NCBI RefSeq assembly: GCF_003316875.1
Contig: NZ_QMIL01000007.1
Location: forward strand, 1-64,000
Reading direction: 5' to 3'
Length of the DNA stretch: 64,000 bases
From: Aliidiomarina celeris
GTDB taxonomy: Bacteria; Pseudomonadota; Gammaproteobacteria; Enterobacterales; Alteromonadaceae
Shown here: piece after piece, positions 18,837-28,503 of the stretch
How the letters are laid out: each line of letters starts with the position of its first letter
Numbering within the stretch: position 1 is the first letter of the stretch
Translations under genes and position numbers: made by a program
Notes under the pieces: generated by a model
Told to the model about the DNA's origin: nothing
The model's input: the letters and a program-made list of their open reading frames with translations, nothing else
The model's database searches: none

Positions 18837-19847
18837 TTAGCGAGCCGAAAGTGCCGTGCGCGCTCGGTGTTCACGAAGTAATAATTCACCGTCTAGCAAC
18901 GGCGATACGTCGTTGGCGCGAGGCCCCTGTTCGCTCAACAAGCGACGCCAAAGCTTCGCTCCCGGCTGGCCTTGATACAGCCCTAGCATGTGGCGCACCA
19001 CGTGCCAAAAGCGCCCACCCGTTTTCATATAGGCTTCAATATAGGGGATCATTTGCGTAACTACATGGTCGGGATCAGAAATTGGTGACTCAAAACCTAA
19101 CAGTCCATCGACACCGGACAATAACCACGGAGTTTGATACGCGGCACGACCTATCATTACACCGTCTACTTTTTGCAAATGCTCTTCAGCCTCCGCTAAC
19201 GACTGAACACCGCCATTAATATGAAGCTGAAAATGAGGGTAATCTTGTTTCGCCTGATAAACTCTGTCGTAATTTAGTGGCGGAATCTCTCTATTCTCTT
19301 TTGGGCTCAATCCGTTTAACCAAGCCTTGCGCGCATGTAAAATTACCGTTGGGCAATTTACCGCGGTTAACGCATCGAGAAAATCGCAAAGAAACGCGTA
19401 GCTGTCGTGATCATCAATACCGAGCCGCGTTTTTACCGTAACTGGAATACTGTGACCCACAACATCTTGCATCGCCTTGACGCAATCAGCAACCAGCTTC
19501 GGCTCCGCCATTAAGCAGGCACCAAAACTTCCGTTTTGCACGCGATCTGAGGGGCAACCTACGTTTAGGTTAATTTCATCGTACCCGCGTTCTTGAGCTT
19601 TGCGCGCACATATTGCCAAGTCGGCAGGCGAGCTGCCGCCAAGTTGTAACGCAACAGGGTGTTCTTCGGGGTTGTACTCAAGGAGATCGTATTTCCCGTA
19701 AATGATGGCGCCTGTCGTTACCATTTCGGTATAAAGTAGCGCTTGCTTACTTAACAAGCGGTGAAAGTAGCGACAGTGGCGATCGGTCCAATCCAGCATC
19801 GGAGCCACGGAAATTACCTTGGCCGACTTGTTTTTGATATTCACCAC
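18837..19847 (-). CDS. dusA: tRNA-dihydrouridine(20/20a) synthase
   Basis: 336 residues, an FMN-dependent reductase making dihydrouridine in the tRNA D-loop. It has [16 protein letters not shown] at the N-terminus, MVTTGAI, and the segment [19 protein letters not shown] with the catalytic Cys in GACLM. The [16 protein letters not shown]-terminal part is typical of DusA rather than DusB/C. The start is a GTG at 19847, with GAGGT five bases upstream; a second GTG follows directly. Divergent from zur, the same pairing as in E. coli. Confidence 0.95.
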   Translation of the reverse strand: MVNIKNKSAKVISVAPMLDWTDRHCRYFHRLLSKQALLYTEMVTTGAIIYGKYDLLEYNPEEHPVALQLGGSSPADLAICARKAQERGYDEINLNVGCPSDRVQNGSFGACLMAEPKLVADCVKAMQDVVGHSIPVTVKTRLGIDDHDSYAFLCDFLDALTAVNCPTVILHARKAWLNGLSPKENREIPPLNYDRVYQAKQDYPHFQLHINGGVQSLAEAEEHLQKVDGVMIGRAAYQTPWLLSGVDGLLGFESPISDPDHVVTQMIPYIEAYMKTGGRFWHVVRHMLGLYQGQPGAKLWRRLLSEQGPRANDVSPLLDGELLLREHRARTALSAR

Positions 19848-19885
19848 GCACTACCTCTGATACATTACACAATTACGGGGCGCAC

Positions 19886-19891
19886 ATTATA
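19886..19891 (-). promoter_or_regulatory. dusA promoter -10 (candidate)
   Basis: Minus-strand TATAAT 39 bp upstream of the dusA start, in the dusA/zur intergenic region, followed by GTGCGCCCC. No strong -35 at ideal spacing. Confidence 0.5.
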
Positions 19892-19955
19892 CGCACAAAG
19901 TCATCGCTTTGCAGTGGTCAATCATCGCCTCAGTCTACCGATAAACAAATTGCGT

Positions 19956-19963
19956 GATATACT
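19956..19963 (+). promoter_or_regulatory. zur promoter, extended -10 adjacent to the start codon
   Basis: GATATACT preceded by T: the TGATATACT reading is an extended -10 (TGn plus TATACT at 19958-19963). The zur ATG begins at 19970, six bases on, which is about where transcription should start. This suggests a leaderless or nearly leaderless mRNA. Confidence 0.5.
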
Positions 19964-19969
19964 CGTACC

Positions 19970-20419
19970 ATGATCATGTTAAAACCAGAACAGCTTATAA
20001 ACAGAGCAGAAGCGGTGTGCGAACGTCGCGGTGTTAGGCTTACCCCAACGCGCAAGGAAGTGTTCAGAATCCTCACGCAACAAGAAGGGGCAATTGGTGC
20101 CTACGATCTTTTGGACTTATTAAAAAGCGAAGTGCCGAACGCAAAACCGCCAACGATCTATCGCGCTCTCGACTTTTTGCAAGAGCAAGGTTTTGTGCAC
20201 AAAATAGCGTCGTCGAACAGCTATGTCTTGTGTTCGCATTTTGAGCAGCAACACCCAGCGCAAATGTTGATCTGTACCGACTGCGGCTCAGTACAAGAAA
20301 TACACTCCGCGGGTGTCGACAACGCAATGCTCGAACAAGCGCAACAGCACGGTTTCGATGTGCACCATCAAACCATTGAAGCTCACGGGGTATGTGGCAG
20401 CTGTAAAGCCAAGAATTAA
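19970..20419 (+). CDS. zur: Zinc uptake regulator, Fur family
   Basis: 149 residues. A winged-helix DNA-binding domain (1-80; VRLTPTRKEVFRIL, QEGAIGAYDLLDLL, KPPTIYRALDFLQEQGFVHK) closely follows E. coli Zur. A dimerisation and metal domain follows, with CTDCGS and the C-terminal CGSC zinc pairs. The long His/Cys tail of E. coli Zur (171 residues) is missing here. No ribosome site precedes the ATG at 19970 or the ATG two codons later. Followed 27 bp on by cheX. Confidence 0.92.
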   Translation: MIMLKPEQLINRAEAVCERRGVRLTPTRKEVFRILTQQEGAIGAYDLLDLLKSEVPNAKPPTIYRALDFLQEQGFVHKIASSNSYVLCSHFEQQHPAQMLICTDCGSVQEIHSAGVDNAMLEQAQQHGFDVHHQTIEAHGVCGSCKAKN

Positions 20420-20446
20420 GTATAAACGACAGGGACTCAAGCATTT

Positions 20447-20914
20447 ATGAATGTTGAATTTGTAAACCCATTTTTATCGTCATTGCAAAATGTGCTGTCA
20501 ATGATGGCACAAGTCGAACTCACGCCCGGCAAGGCGCAATTGAAAAAAGACGACAAAGCGCGCGGTGACGTGTCTGGCTTGATTGGCATGGTGGGACCGC
20601 AAACCAAAGGATCTTTTTCTATTAGTTTCGAAGAAGGCTTAGCCATCGAAATTATGTATAAAATGCTAGGCGAAAAACCCTCGGAAATTAACGACGACGT
20701 AATTGATATGGTGGGTGAAATTACCAACATGGTTACGGGCGGAGCCAAGCGTATTCTCGGCGAAAAGGGCTTCGATTTTGAAATGGCCTCACCCATTGTG
20801 GTTTCTGGCTTTAACCACACCATTAAGCACCGCGCCGAAGGCCCGAAACTCATCATGCCTTTCACTCATGCAGCGGGCAAAGCATATCTCGAAATTTGCT
20901 TCGACAAACTCTAA
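20447..20914 (+). CDS. cheX: CheX-type chemotaxis phosphatase
   Basis: 155 residues, CheC/CheX/FliY fold. The signature helix is DMVGEITNMVTGGAKRIL (about 86-103), containing the conserved E-x2-N pair that in CheX dephosphorylates CheY-P. It begins MNVEFVNPFLSSLQNVLSMM. It lies alone between zur and alr, away from any che cluster in the window, so it is probably a stand-alone CheX or acts on another response regulator. Confidence 0.85.
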   Translation: MNVEFVNPFLSSLQNVLSMMAQVELTPGKAQLKKDDKARGDVSGLIGMVGPQTKGSFSISFEEGLAIEIMYKMLGEKPSEINDDVIDMVGEITNMVTGGAKRILGEKGFDFEMASPIVVSGFNHTIKHRAEGPKLIMPFTHAAGKAYLEICFDKL

Positions 20915-20921
20915 CCTCAGC

Positions 20922-20954
20922 GCTCAAGCCTCTCGTTAAACGAAGGGCTTGAGC
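20922..20954. terminator. Bidirectional hairpin between cheX and alr
   Basis: Perfect 9-bp stem GCTCAAGCC / GGCTTGAGC with an inner CGTT/ACG pairing, between the convergent cheX and alr stops. No T-run on either side, so it may act mainly as a 3'-end-protecting structure. Confidence 0.55.
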
Positions 20955-20974
20955 CAGCTGACTGCCCAAGAAAC

Positions 20975-22060
20975 TCAATACTCTAAGGTAACACGCTTGG
21001 CGACGTTACAAAGCAATTCATAGGGAATTGTACCCACCCACTTTGCCACGGTTTCAACAGGTAACTGCTCGCCCCAAAGTTGTGCTGTGTCGCCAACTTT
21101 AACACTAGACTCCGCGCCTAGATTAACGGTAATCATATCCATGGCCACTCGCCCAACCAACGGATAACAGACACCATTAATCCATACCGGTGTGCCTTCT
21201 GGGGCGTGCCGCGGATAACCGTCACCATAACCAATCGCAACAATGCCGAGCTGTGTTGGCACCGCACTACTCCACGTCGCACCATAACCAACCGTGTCAC
21301 CTGCGCCAATGGCTCGGGTTGAAATCACATCGGCATTCAAGTTCATAACAGGCCGTAAATAAGTTACCGGCGAATTCTCTGGAGCCGAACGCGTTAACGG
21401 ATTAATTCCATAAAGCGCCAACCCTGGCCGCACCCAGTCATACTCAGCACCCAGAGTTGCAAAAAGTGCGGCTGAATTCGCCAGCGACGTAGACACGGGC
21501 TCAATGTCGAGAACTAACTGACCGAAAACGCCAAGTTGGCTAGAATTCTTTTCATGCTCGCTATCATCGGCACAGGCCAAGTGACTCATGAGCACTGGCT
21601 GCCCATTCACATTCTGCGACGCACTCAACGCTTGGTACCATTTTTTTGCAGAGTCAGGTTCGACACCTAGCCGATGCATACCCGTGTCGACTTTCAACCA
21701 CACCTTTAATGGATCGGAGATACCCCCATGTGCAAGCAGTGCTTCAATTTGCCATTCATGGTGCAACACCGGCTGAATATTTCCAGCCGCAAGTACAGGT
21801 AATTGTTCCGCGGCAAAAAAGCCTTCCAACAACACAATGGGCTGTGTAATGCCAGATTTGCGTAACTCTAATGCTTCGTCTAGCCGCGCAACCCCCAAGG
21901 CTTCGACACTCGACAAAGCTTCCGCTATACGCGCTAAACCGTGACCGTAGGCATTGGCTTTGAGCACGGCAATAATGCGCTTACCTGGCGCTTGTTGCCG
22001 AATAAGGCGCAAATTATGCGCCAGCGCATCGAGGTTAATTGCGGCCCATGCTGCCCGCAT
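20975..22060 (-). CDS. alr: Alanine racemase
   Basis: 361 residues, a PLP enzyme interconverting L- and D-alanine for peptidoglycan. The PLP lysine is in AVLKANAYGHG (near residue 34), and the second base is a Tyr in the DTVGYGATWSS segment. The C-terminal domain carries RVAMDMITVNLG. It shares one base with the dnaB stop (TAATG), so the two are probably translated in a coupled way, as dnaB-alr is in E. coli. Confidence 0.96.
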   Translation of the reverse strand: MRAAWAAINLDALAHNLRLIRQQAPGKRIIAVLKANAYGHGLARIAEALSSVEALGVARLDEALELRKSGITQPIVLLEGFFAAEQLPVLAAGNIQPVLHHEWQIEALLAHGGISDPLKVWLKVDTGMHRLGVEPDSAKKWYQALSASQNVNGQPVLMSHLACADDSEHEKNSSQLGVFGQLVLDIEPVSTSLANSAALFATLGAEYDWVRPGLALYGINPLTRSAPENSPVTYLRPVMNLNADVISTRAIGAGDTVGYGATWSSAVPTQLGIVAIGYGDGYPRHAPEGTPVWINGVCYPLVGRVAMDMITVNLGAESSVKVGDTAQLWGEQLPVETVAKWVGTIPYELLCNVAKRVTLEY

Positions 22061-23454
22061 TAATAGTCTCCAATTTCGCTGTCGGCATAATTGTCGAAAC
22101 GTGACAATTGACCATGGAACTTCAGCTTTACGCGGCCAATAGGGCCATTCCGCTGTTTACCAATAATGATTTCTGCTAATCCTTTGTCTTCAGAATTGTC
22201 TGGGTGATACACCTCGTCGCGGTAAATGAACATAATCACGTCTGCGTCTTGTTCTATAGAGCCCGATTCGCGTAAGTCTGAATTCACCGGCCGTTTGTCT
22301 GCCCGTTGCTCGAGCGAGCGGTTCAGCTGGGACAAGGCAACCACAGGGCAATTGAGCTCCTTTGCCAGCGCCTTCAATGAGCGCGATATTTCAGCAATCT
22401 CTAGCGTTCGGTTCTCCGTCATTCCTGGCACAGTCATAAGCTGCAAGTAGTCCACCATTATCATGCTCAAGCCACCGTGCTCTTTATGAATTCTGCGCGA
22501 GCGCGAGCGCACTTCTGTCGGCGTTAGGCCAGAGCCATCATCTACATACATTTTGCCATTTTCTTTGAGCATTCCCATGGCCGAGCCAATACGGTCCCAG
22601 TCATCGTCGTCGAGTTTCCCAGTTCTGATTTTGGTTTGGTCTACCCGGCTCAACGACGCGAGCATCCGCATCATAATTTGCTCGGCGGGCATTTCTAAAC
22701 TGAATACCACTACCGGGAACTGATTATTGAGTGCCGCTGTTTCCGCTAAGTTCATTGCAAAGGTTGTTTTACCCATCGACGGACGCGCGGCAACAATAAT
22801 TAAATCTGAAGGCTGCAAACCAGCAGTCATTTTGTCGAGGTTATAAAACCCGGTAGAAACCCCGGTTACACCATTATTGTTCTTTTGCTGGCTAAGCATT
22901 TCTATTTTCGCGAGGGTTTTACTTAGAATACCGTCTAGATTCTGCGGCCCCTCGTTCTTTTTCGCGCGTTTCTCTGCAATGGCAAACACTTTCGATTCAG
23001 CATCGTCTAGCAGCTCTGCGCTGGAGCGGCCTTGAGTATCGAAACCCGTTTCAGAAATTGCGTTGGCGACGGCAATCATTTCACGAATAACTGCGCGCTC
23101 ACGCACAATGTCTGCGTACGCTAAAATATTTGCAGCACTTGGCGTGTTCTTTTGAATTTCAAGTAAATAGGCGAAGCCGCCAATTGACTCAAGCGAGTCC
23201 GTAAGCTCGAGTTGCTCCGACAAGGTTACCACGTCTATGGGTTTACCCTGCTCTAGCAACTTCGCCATCGCGTCAAAAATTATGCGGTGCGAACGTAAGT
23301 AAAAATCGTCTTTGATCACCCGCTCTACAACGTTGTCCCAAGACTGATTACTGAGCATTAAGCCACCGAGCACAGACTGCTCCGCGTCAATGGAATGTGG
23401 GGCGGTTTTCAAGGCGTCTACTTTATAATCTTTCTTTGCTTTTGTTTCAGCCAT
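22060..23454 (-). CDS. dnaB: Replicative DNA helicase DnaB
   Basis: 464 residues from the ATG at 23454 (MAETKAKKDYKVDALK), close to E. coli (471). An earlier in-frame ATG adds a 22-residue hydrophobic segment with no counterpart and is rejected. The N-terminal primase-binding domain (PHSIDAEQSVLGGLML) is followed by the RecA-like ATPase with Walker A ARPSMGKT and the MVDYLQLM Walker B. Preceded by the rplI terminator, so it needs its own promoter (not identified clearly). Confidence 0.97.
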   Translation of the reverse strand: MAETKAKKDYKVDALKTAPHSIDAEQSVLGGLMLSNQSWDNVVERVIKDDFYLRSHRIIFDAMAKLLEQGKPIDVVTLSEQLELTDSLESIGGFAYLLEIQKNTPSAANILAYADIVRERAVIREMIAVANAISETGFDTQGRSSAELLDDAESKVFAIAEKRAKKNEGPQNLDGILSKTLAKIEMLSQQKNNNGVTGVSTGFYNLDKMTAGLQPSDLIIVAARPSMGKTTFAMNLAETAALNNQFPVVVFSLEMPAEQIMMRMLASLSRVDQTKIRTGKLDDDDWDRIGSAMGMLKENGKMYVDDGSGLTPTEVRSRSRRIHKEHGGLSMIMVDYLQLMTVPGMTENRTLEIAEISRSLKALAKELNCPVVALSQLNRSLEQRADKRPVNSDLRESGSIEQDADVIMFIYRDEVYHPDNSEDKGLAEIIIGKQRNGPIGRVKLKFHGQLSRFDNYADSEIGDY

Positions 23455-23503
23455 AACTACTGAGCTTCCCTTGCAAATGAGAGCAACGATGATACACAGC
23501 CGC

Positions 23504-23534
23504 AAAAAAAAAAGCAGCACCGAAGTGCTGCTTT
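23504..23534 (-). terminator. Rho-independent terminator of rpsF-priB-rpsR-rplI
   Basis: Stem AAAGCAGCAC / GTGCTGCTTT with a CGAA/TTCG tetraloop, followed on the minus strand by ten consecutive T residues. It lies 37 bp beyond the rplI stop. Confidence 0.92.
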
Positions 23535-23570
23535 CTTACTAAGTGCTTTTTTACAAAGACTTTTACAAAC

Positions 23571-24023
23571 TTACTCGCCTGCTACAACTACAAGCTTGAT
23601 GCTTGCGAATACGTCTGCGTGCAATTGAAGTTCGATTTCAAATTCGCCAACTTCACGAATAGTACCGTGAGGCATAAGCACTTCGCTCTTCTGTACTTCA
23701 ACACCCGCCGCAGTTACTGCGTCGGCGATGTCGCGAGTACCGATAGAGCCAAACAATTTGCCTTCGTCGCCCGCTTTAGACGCAATTGTAATCGCGTCAA
23801 GTGCGTTGATTTTTTCAGCGCGATCTTCTGCAGCTTTTAAATCAGCAGCAATTTTAGCTTCAAGTTCAGCGCGACGCTGTTCAAACATTTCCACGTTCGC
23901 TTTGGTTGCAGGTACTGCTTTTCCTTTTGGGAAAAGGAAGTTACGTGCATAGCCAGACTTCACGTTTACTTGGTCGCCAAGGCTACCAAGGTTTGCAACT
24001 TTATCTAACAAAATAATGTTCAT
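23571..24023 (-). CDS. rplI: 50S ribosomal protein L9
   Basis: bL9, 150 residues, an elongated protein that limits frameshifting. It starts [22 protein letters not shown] with the classical N-domain, a long connecting helix (about 45-75, rich in Ala, Glu and Lys) and the C-terminal domain. Last gene of the rpsF operon. Confidence 0.97.
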   Translation of the reverse strand: MNIILLDKVANLGSLGDQVNVKSGYARNFLFPKGKAVPATKANVEMFEQRRAELEAKIAADLKAAEDRAEKINALDAITIASKAGDEGKLFGSIGTRDIADAVTAAGVEVQKSEVLMPHGTIREVGEFEIELQLHADVFASIKLVVVAGE

Positions 24024-24037
24024 TCGTTGTCACTCCC

Positions 24038-24277
<240 letters not shown>

Positions 24278-24592
24278 TTAAACCTGTTCTATCTTCTGTG
24301 CGTGCAATACCAATTTACTCATGCCATTTTTGTCTTCATGACGCTGAATAAAACCAGCTATTTTTACTGCACTGCCCAGAGTTAATTGTTCTGACCATGC
24401 TAGGACCCAGTTCCCGCTTGCAACCACCTGAATGCGTACATAGCATTGTCGGCTAAGCTCAGCTTCCGTTTGCATTGACCGATGTTCTACCGATAAATGC
24501 AAGTGTGGAATGCCGGCGGGGCTTTTGGTGAGTCGCGGCGCTTTTGCAAGCATTCCGGCAATCACCAGCTGATTTATTCCTAGCTTTTCCAC
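24278..24592 (-). CDS. priB: Primosomal replication protein PriB
   Basis: 104 residues, a single OB-fold protein related to SSB that links PriA to DnaT in replication restart. Core segments GIPHLHLSVEHRS and KIAGFIQRHEDKNGMSKLVLHAQ align with E. coli PriB. The start is GTG at 24592; no strong ribosome site is seen and translation may be coupled to rpsF, which stops 24 bp upstream. Confidence 0.92.
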   Translation of the reverse strand: MEKLGINQLVIAGMLAKAPRLTKSPAGIPHLHLSVEHRSMQTEAELSRQCYVRIQVVASGNWVLAWSEQLTLGSAVKIAGFIQRHEDKNGMSKLVLHAQKIEQV

Positions 24593-24616
24593 GTCAGCGT
24601 GATTTACTCGCAGAAA

Positions 24617-24997
24617 TTACTCCGCTGAGTCTTCAGCTTCAGTTTCAGTTCTCGCTTCGCGACGGTCTTCTTTGCCATCTTTCGGCTTCGCAAAAGGTGA
24701 AGGCTCAGAAATGCCTTCGTCTTTGCGCATGATCAGGTTACGCAGAACCGCGTCGTTGTAGCGGAAAGTTGTTTCTAACTCGTCCACAACTTCTGCAGAC
24801 GCTTCAATGTTCATCAGAACATAGTGCGCTTTGTGCAGCTTGTTGATTGGATAAGCCAGTTGGCGACGACCCCAGTCTTCTAAACGGTGAATAGTACCAC
24901 CGCCTTGCTTAATGGTTTCGCTGTAACGCTCAACCATAGCTGGAACCTGCTCGCTCTGGTCCGGATGAACCATAAATACGATTTCATAATGACGCAT
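24617..24997 (-). CDS. rpsF: 30S ribosomal protein S6
   Basis: bS6, 126 residues, partner of S18. It begins [21 protein letters not shown] and has the conserved [21 protein letters not shown]. The C-terminus is acidic ([14 protein letters not shown]), as in relatives that undergo RimK glutamylation. First gene of the operon, with a leader that resembles a bS6:bS18 binding motif. Confidence 0.97.
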   Translation of the reverse strand: MRHYEIVFMVHPDQSEQVPAMVERYSETIKQGGGTIHRLEDWGRRQLAYPINKLHKAHYVLMNIEASAEVVDELETTFRYNDAVLRNLIMRKDEGISEPSPFAKPKDGKEDRREARTETEAEDSAE

Positions 24998-25032
24998 TAA
25001 TTGCTCCTTATGGATTAAAGCCTACGATCAGC

Positions 25033-25080
25033 TCAGCCCGGCTGTATAAAGGCAAGGAACTTGACATTTGTATGGGCTGA
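25033..25080 (-). promoter_or_regulatory. rpsF leader resembling the bS6:bS18 RNA motif
   Basis: On the minus strand TCAGCCC (25074-25080) pairs with GGGCTGA (25033-25039), with CC immediately 5' of the second arm. In known rpsF leaders an S6:S18 dimer binds a stem of this kind next to a CCG trinucleotide. It lies 36 bp upstream of the rpsF ATG. Assigned by shape and position; not tested with a covariance model. Confidence 0.5.
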
Positions 25081-25093
25081 TTCAAGCGGCGGG

Positions 25094-25122
25094 ATTGTAC
25101 GCAATTTAGCCGTGTAACTCAA
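25094..25122 (-). promoter_or_regulatory. rpsF operon promoter
   Basis: Minus strand TTGAGT (25117-25122), 17-bp spacer, TACAAT (25094-25099), GC-rich CCCGCCGC discriminator. The -35 lies just past the stop of the small membrane-protein gene. Confidence 0.72.
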
Positions 25123-25125
25123 GCG

Positions 25126-25290
25126 TTATCTCGCGTCCTTATCGTTGCCTTGCTTTATCTTGCGCCATTCTCGAATCATGTTTTTCAGTAACAGCAGCAA
25201 AAGAACGACCACAGCGAGGCCTATGAAGGCCATCACTAAATTACAAAGCCAAGGCGGTTCGCAGTTTAAGCCAATTTGCACCTCAGGCAT
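25126..25290 (-). CDS. Small single-pass membrane protein
   Basis: 54 residues: MPEVQIGLNCEPPWLCN, then a hydrophobic helix (about 18-36, ending with six leucines), then a basic tail NMIREWRKIKQGNDKDAR. The N-terminus carries two Cys (10 and 16), and the positive-inside rule predicts the tail in the cytoplasm. It starts 12 bp after the rlmB stop, in the same direction, and ends directly before the rpsF promoter; the ribosome site is weak. Function unknown; the coding call rests on the helix, basic tail and context. Confidence 0.55.
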   Translation of the reverse strand: MPEVQIGLNCEPPWLCNLVMAFIGLAVVVLLLLLLKNMIREWRKIKQGNDKDAR

Positions 25291-25302
25291 AAGTCGAATT
25301 CT

Positions 25303-26046
25303 CTAGCTTTGACGCTGACGAACCACTTCAAACAAACAAACACCGGTCGCTACCGACACGTTAAGGCTGCTTACCGTACCTTGCAACGGAATACTCATCA
25401 ATTCGTCGCAATGTTCACGCGTTAAACGCCGCATGCCTGTGCCTTCAGCCCCCATTACAATCGCTAAAGGGCCGGTGAGTTTGCTGTCATAAAGAGACGC
25501 AGTTGCTTCGCCCGCGGTACCCATAACCCACACACCGAGCTCTTGTAGTTCGCGCAACGCACGCGCGAGATTCGTCACCACCACAAAAGGCACGACTTCG
25601 GCAGCACCACTCGCAACCTTTCGCGCTGTTGACGTTAAGCCGGCCGACTTGTCTTTCGGAACAATCACCGCAGTAACACCGGCGGCGTCAGCAGTTCGCA
25701 AACACGCGCCGAGATTGTGAGGATCGGTTACTTGGTCTAAGACTAAAAACAGCGGTGCGCCCTTGGCATTTTCAACCAGTCGCGGCAGGTCGTTTTCACT
25801 GAGCTGTGGCGCTGGGGTAATCACCACTAATACCCCTTGGTGATTGCCGTCATCACAGCGTTGGTCCAAGTTTTTCTTGTGGCAAAACTGCGGGCGAACA
25901 CCCGCTTGCTTCGCCAACTTAAGAATTTCACCATGCCCTAAATCTTCTTTACCTTTTTGAACAAACAGTTCAAGCACACGCTCAGGGGCGTGGGTTAACA
26001 ACGCTTGCACCGAATGAATGCCATATACTTCTTCTTTCTTACTCAT
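25303..26046 (-). CDS. rlmB: 23S rRNA (guanosine-2'-O-)-methyltransferase RlmB
   Basis: 247 residues, a SPOUT methyltransferase that modifies G2251 in the P-loop of 23S rRNA. An N-terminal substrate domain starts [13 protein letters not shown]; the knotted catalytic domain includes [20 protein letters not shown] and [12 protein letters not shown], with [14 protein letters not shown] at the end. It overlaps rnr by 4 bp (ATGA), the usual rnr-rlmB pair. Confidence 0.95.
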   Translation of the reverse strand: MSKKEEVYGIHSVQALLTHAPERVLELFVQKGKEDLGHGEILKLAKQAGVRPQFCHKKNLDQRCDDGNHQGVLVVITPAPQLSENDLPRLVENAKGAPLFLVLDQVTDPHNLGACLRTADAAGVTAVIVPKDKSAGLTSTARKVASGAAEVVPFVVVTNLARALRELQELGVWVMGTAGEATASLYDSKLTGPLAIVMGAEGTGMRRLTREHCDELMSIPLQGTVSSLNVSVATGVCLFEVVRQRQS

Positions 26047-28394
26047 CGTTTTTTCGCTTTCCCACGCTTCGCTTTTGGCTTCTTCGCCGTACCGCTCGCT
26101 TTACCGCCTGCCCGAGCAGGTTTGCCGCGTTCGACGCCTTTATTTCGTTTACCGCGAGCCGAGTTGTGCGCTGCGGGTTTCTTTTTGTTGCGCGAAGGTA
26201 TCACTACCCGCGCGGTAAGTTCAGTGTCGGCAGACTCTACAGACAACAACTTAAAGTCAATTTTGCGCTCATCCAGATTAACCGCTGCAACTTTTACCTG
26301 AACCTTGTCACCAATGCGATAAACTTGGCGCGAACTCTCGCCAATTAATAAATGGCGCTCTGCGTCAAAGTGATAATATTCGCTTGGTAGATTGGTAATA
26401 TGCACCAGCCCGTCGATCATCAAATCATTCAAGCGAATAAATAAGCCGAAGTTGGTTACCGACGCAACAACACCAGCAAAGTCTTCGCCAACGTGATCTT
26501 GCATAAACTCACATTTTAACCATTCGTCGACTTGTCGAGTTGCCTCGTCTGCCCTACGCTCTGTATGCGAGGTATGCGGGCCTAATGCCGCTAACTGTGC
26601 TTCATCATAGAAACGCGCGCCTTCAAGCCCAGCTTGGTTCTTTATTTTTCGTAAAATCGACTTAATTACCCGGTGTAAAATAAGGTCCGGATAACGCCGA
26701 ATCGGCGACGTAAAGTGAGCGTAAGCTTCAAGAGCCAAGCCAAAGTGACCAATGTTGTCTGCGCTGTACACAGCTTGTTGTAAGGAGCGCAGTAACATCA
26801 TTTGAATAAGTTCTTTGTCGGGCCGATCGGCCACTTTTGCCAGTACATCGCCAAACTCTGCGGGGCTCGGATTTTCACTCGCTTGCATAACAATACCAAG
26901 CTCGCCAAGCAGCAACCTAAAGCTTTCTAAGCGCTCGTCGTCGGGTTTGTCGTGCACTCTAAAGAGGGTGAGACCGTCATGTTTTTCGACAAACTTCGCC
27001 GCCGCAACGTTTGCCATAATCATGCATTCTTCAATCAGCATGTGTGCTTGGTTGCGATACACCGGCTCAATACGCTCAATTTTCCGTTGCGCATTAAAAA
27101 TAAACCGTGTTTCTACGGTATCAAAGTCAATCGCGCCCCGTATTTCGCGGGTTTTACGTAATACTTTGTACAAACGCGGCAAGTTCTCGAGGTGCCCCAC
27201 TACTGCGTCATACTCTTTGCGTAGTGCTGCGTCGCCCTCCAAAATTGCTGCCACTTTAGTGTAAGTGAGCCGCGCATGTGAACGCATTACCGCGGGGTAA
27301 AAGTCATACTCGAGCAACTTACCGCGCTCACTCACGACCATTTCTGCAACCATACACAAACGGTCAACATGGGGATTTAAAGAACACAAACCATTCGACA
27401 GCTTTTCGGGTAGCATAGGAATAACATGGTTCGGGAAATAAACCGAATTACCCCGTTCAGTAGCCTCTTTATCGAGCGCCGTCCCCACACGCACATAATG
27501 GCTTACGTCTGCAATCGCAACCCACAACCGGAAGCCACGTTTGTCGGGGGCACAATGCACCGCGTCGTCGAAATCGCGCGCATCTTCACCGTCAATCGTA
27601 AGCAGTGGCAGTTGGCGTAAATCAACGCGATCTTTTTTATCCGCGTCGCTCACTTCATCGGCAATCTCCGCAATTTCGCTGAGCACTTGCGCAGACCACT
27701 CATTCGGAATGCCATGCTCGCGAATAGCAACTTCAATTTCCATACCCGGTGCCATGTGCTCACCGAGAACTTCAATAACCTTTCCTACAGGGTTACTGCG
27801 CCGCGTGGGTCGATGCAAAATTTCGGCAACAACAATTTGCCCATGCCGCGCACCGTTGTTCATTTCTGGCGGAATAATGATGTCTTGGCTTAAACGTGAG
27901 TCGTCGGGCACCACCAAAGCTACACCTTGGTCTAAAAAGTAGCGACCGACTGCTTCTAACCGCCCTTGTTCAACAACGCGCACAATGCGCGCTTCTTGAC
28001 GCCCCTTGGCGTCGACATGACCAGCCTTTACCAGCACCGTATCGCCGTGCATGGTTAATTGCATTTGGTGATGCGGCAAAAACAGGTCTTTGCCGCCGGT
28101 TTCTAATTGCACGAAGCCAAAACCGTCGCGGTGACCAATAACCTTACCGCGTTTTAAGTCCATTCGTTCCGGCAAGCCATAAGAGTCCGCTCGTGTGTAA
28201 ACGAGTTGCCCATCGCGTTCCATTGCTCTTAACCTGCGCTTTACGCCAATGTGTTGGCGTTCGTCGGTAAGTTCAAAACGTTCGAGAATATCGGCAAACG
28301 ACACTGGTTTGGCGTCCGCACGAATGGCGTCTAGGAGAGCTTCTCGGGAGGGTACTTCTACATCATATTGCGGGGTTTCACGTGCTTCGCTCAT
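26043..28394 (-). CDS. rnr: Ribonuclease R
   Basis: 783 residues, a 3'-5' exoribonuclease that degrades structured RNA. Order of domains: an N-terminal HTH/cold-shock region (about 20-150), the RNB catalytic domain with [13 protein letters not shown] (about 270-283), an S1 domain (about 635-715), and a Lys/Arg-rich tail (from about 740). E. coli RNase R is 813 residues with a similar tail. The IS element lies immediately upstream of its promoter region. Confidence 0.97.
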   Translation of the reverse strand: MSEARETPQYDVEVPSREALLDAIRADAKPVSFADILERFELTDERQHIGVKRRLRAMERDGQLVYTRADSYGLPERMDLKRGKVIGHRDGFGFVQLETGGKDLFLPHHQMQLTMHGDTVLVKAGHVDAKGRQEARIVRVVEQGRLEAVGRYFLDQGVALVVPDDSRLSQDIIIPPEMNNGARHGQIVVAEILHRPTRRSNPVGKVIEVLGEHMAPGMEIEVAIREHGIPNEWSAQVLSEIAEIADEVSDADKKDRVDLRQLPLLTIDGEDARDFDDAVHCAPDKRGFRLWVAIADVSHYVRVGTALDKEATERGNSVYFPNHVIPMLPEKLSNGLCSLNPHVDRLCMVAEMVVSERGKLLEYDFYPAVMRSHARLTYTKVAAILEGDAALRKEYDAVVGHLENLPRLYKVLRKTREIRGAIDFDTVETRFIFNAQRKIERIEPVYRNQAHMLIEECMIMANVAAAKFVEKHDGLTLFRVHDKPDDERLESFRLLLGELGIVMQASENPSPAEFGDVLAKVADRPDKELIQMMLLRSLQQAVYSADNIGHFGLALEAYAHFTSPIRRYPDLILHRVIKSILRKIKNQAGLEGARFYDEAQLAALGPHTSHTERRADEATRQVDEWLKCEFMQDHVGEDFAGVVASVTNFGLFIRLNDLMIDGLVHITNLPSEYYHFDAERHLLIGESSRQVYRIGDKVQVKVAAVNLDERKIDFKLLSVESADTELTARVVIPSRNKKKPAAHNSARGKRNKGVERGKPARAGGKASGTAKKPKAKRGKAKKR

Positions 28395-28447
28395 GATAAG
28401 GCCTTTTTGACTGTGCCAAGTCTTGCTTTTTTTTGATTCATAGTTTC

Positions 28448-28456
28448 AGTATATCA
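28448..28456 (-). promoter_or_regulatory. rnr promoter, extended -10 (candidate)
   Basis: Minus-strand TGATATACT (extended -10) about 54 bp upstream of the rnr start. The right flank of the IS element begins only some 20 bp further upstream, so the -35 may have been supplied or altered by the insertion. Confidence 0.45.
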
Positions 28457-28503
28457 GCCCTTTAGAAAGCGAGCGAATTAAACATTGCTCTTCCTTATGA
28501 AGT

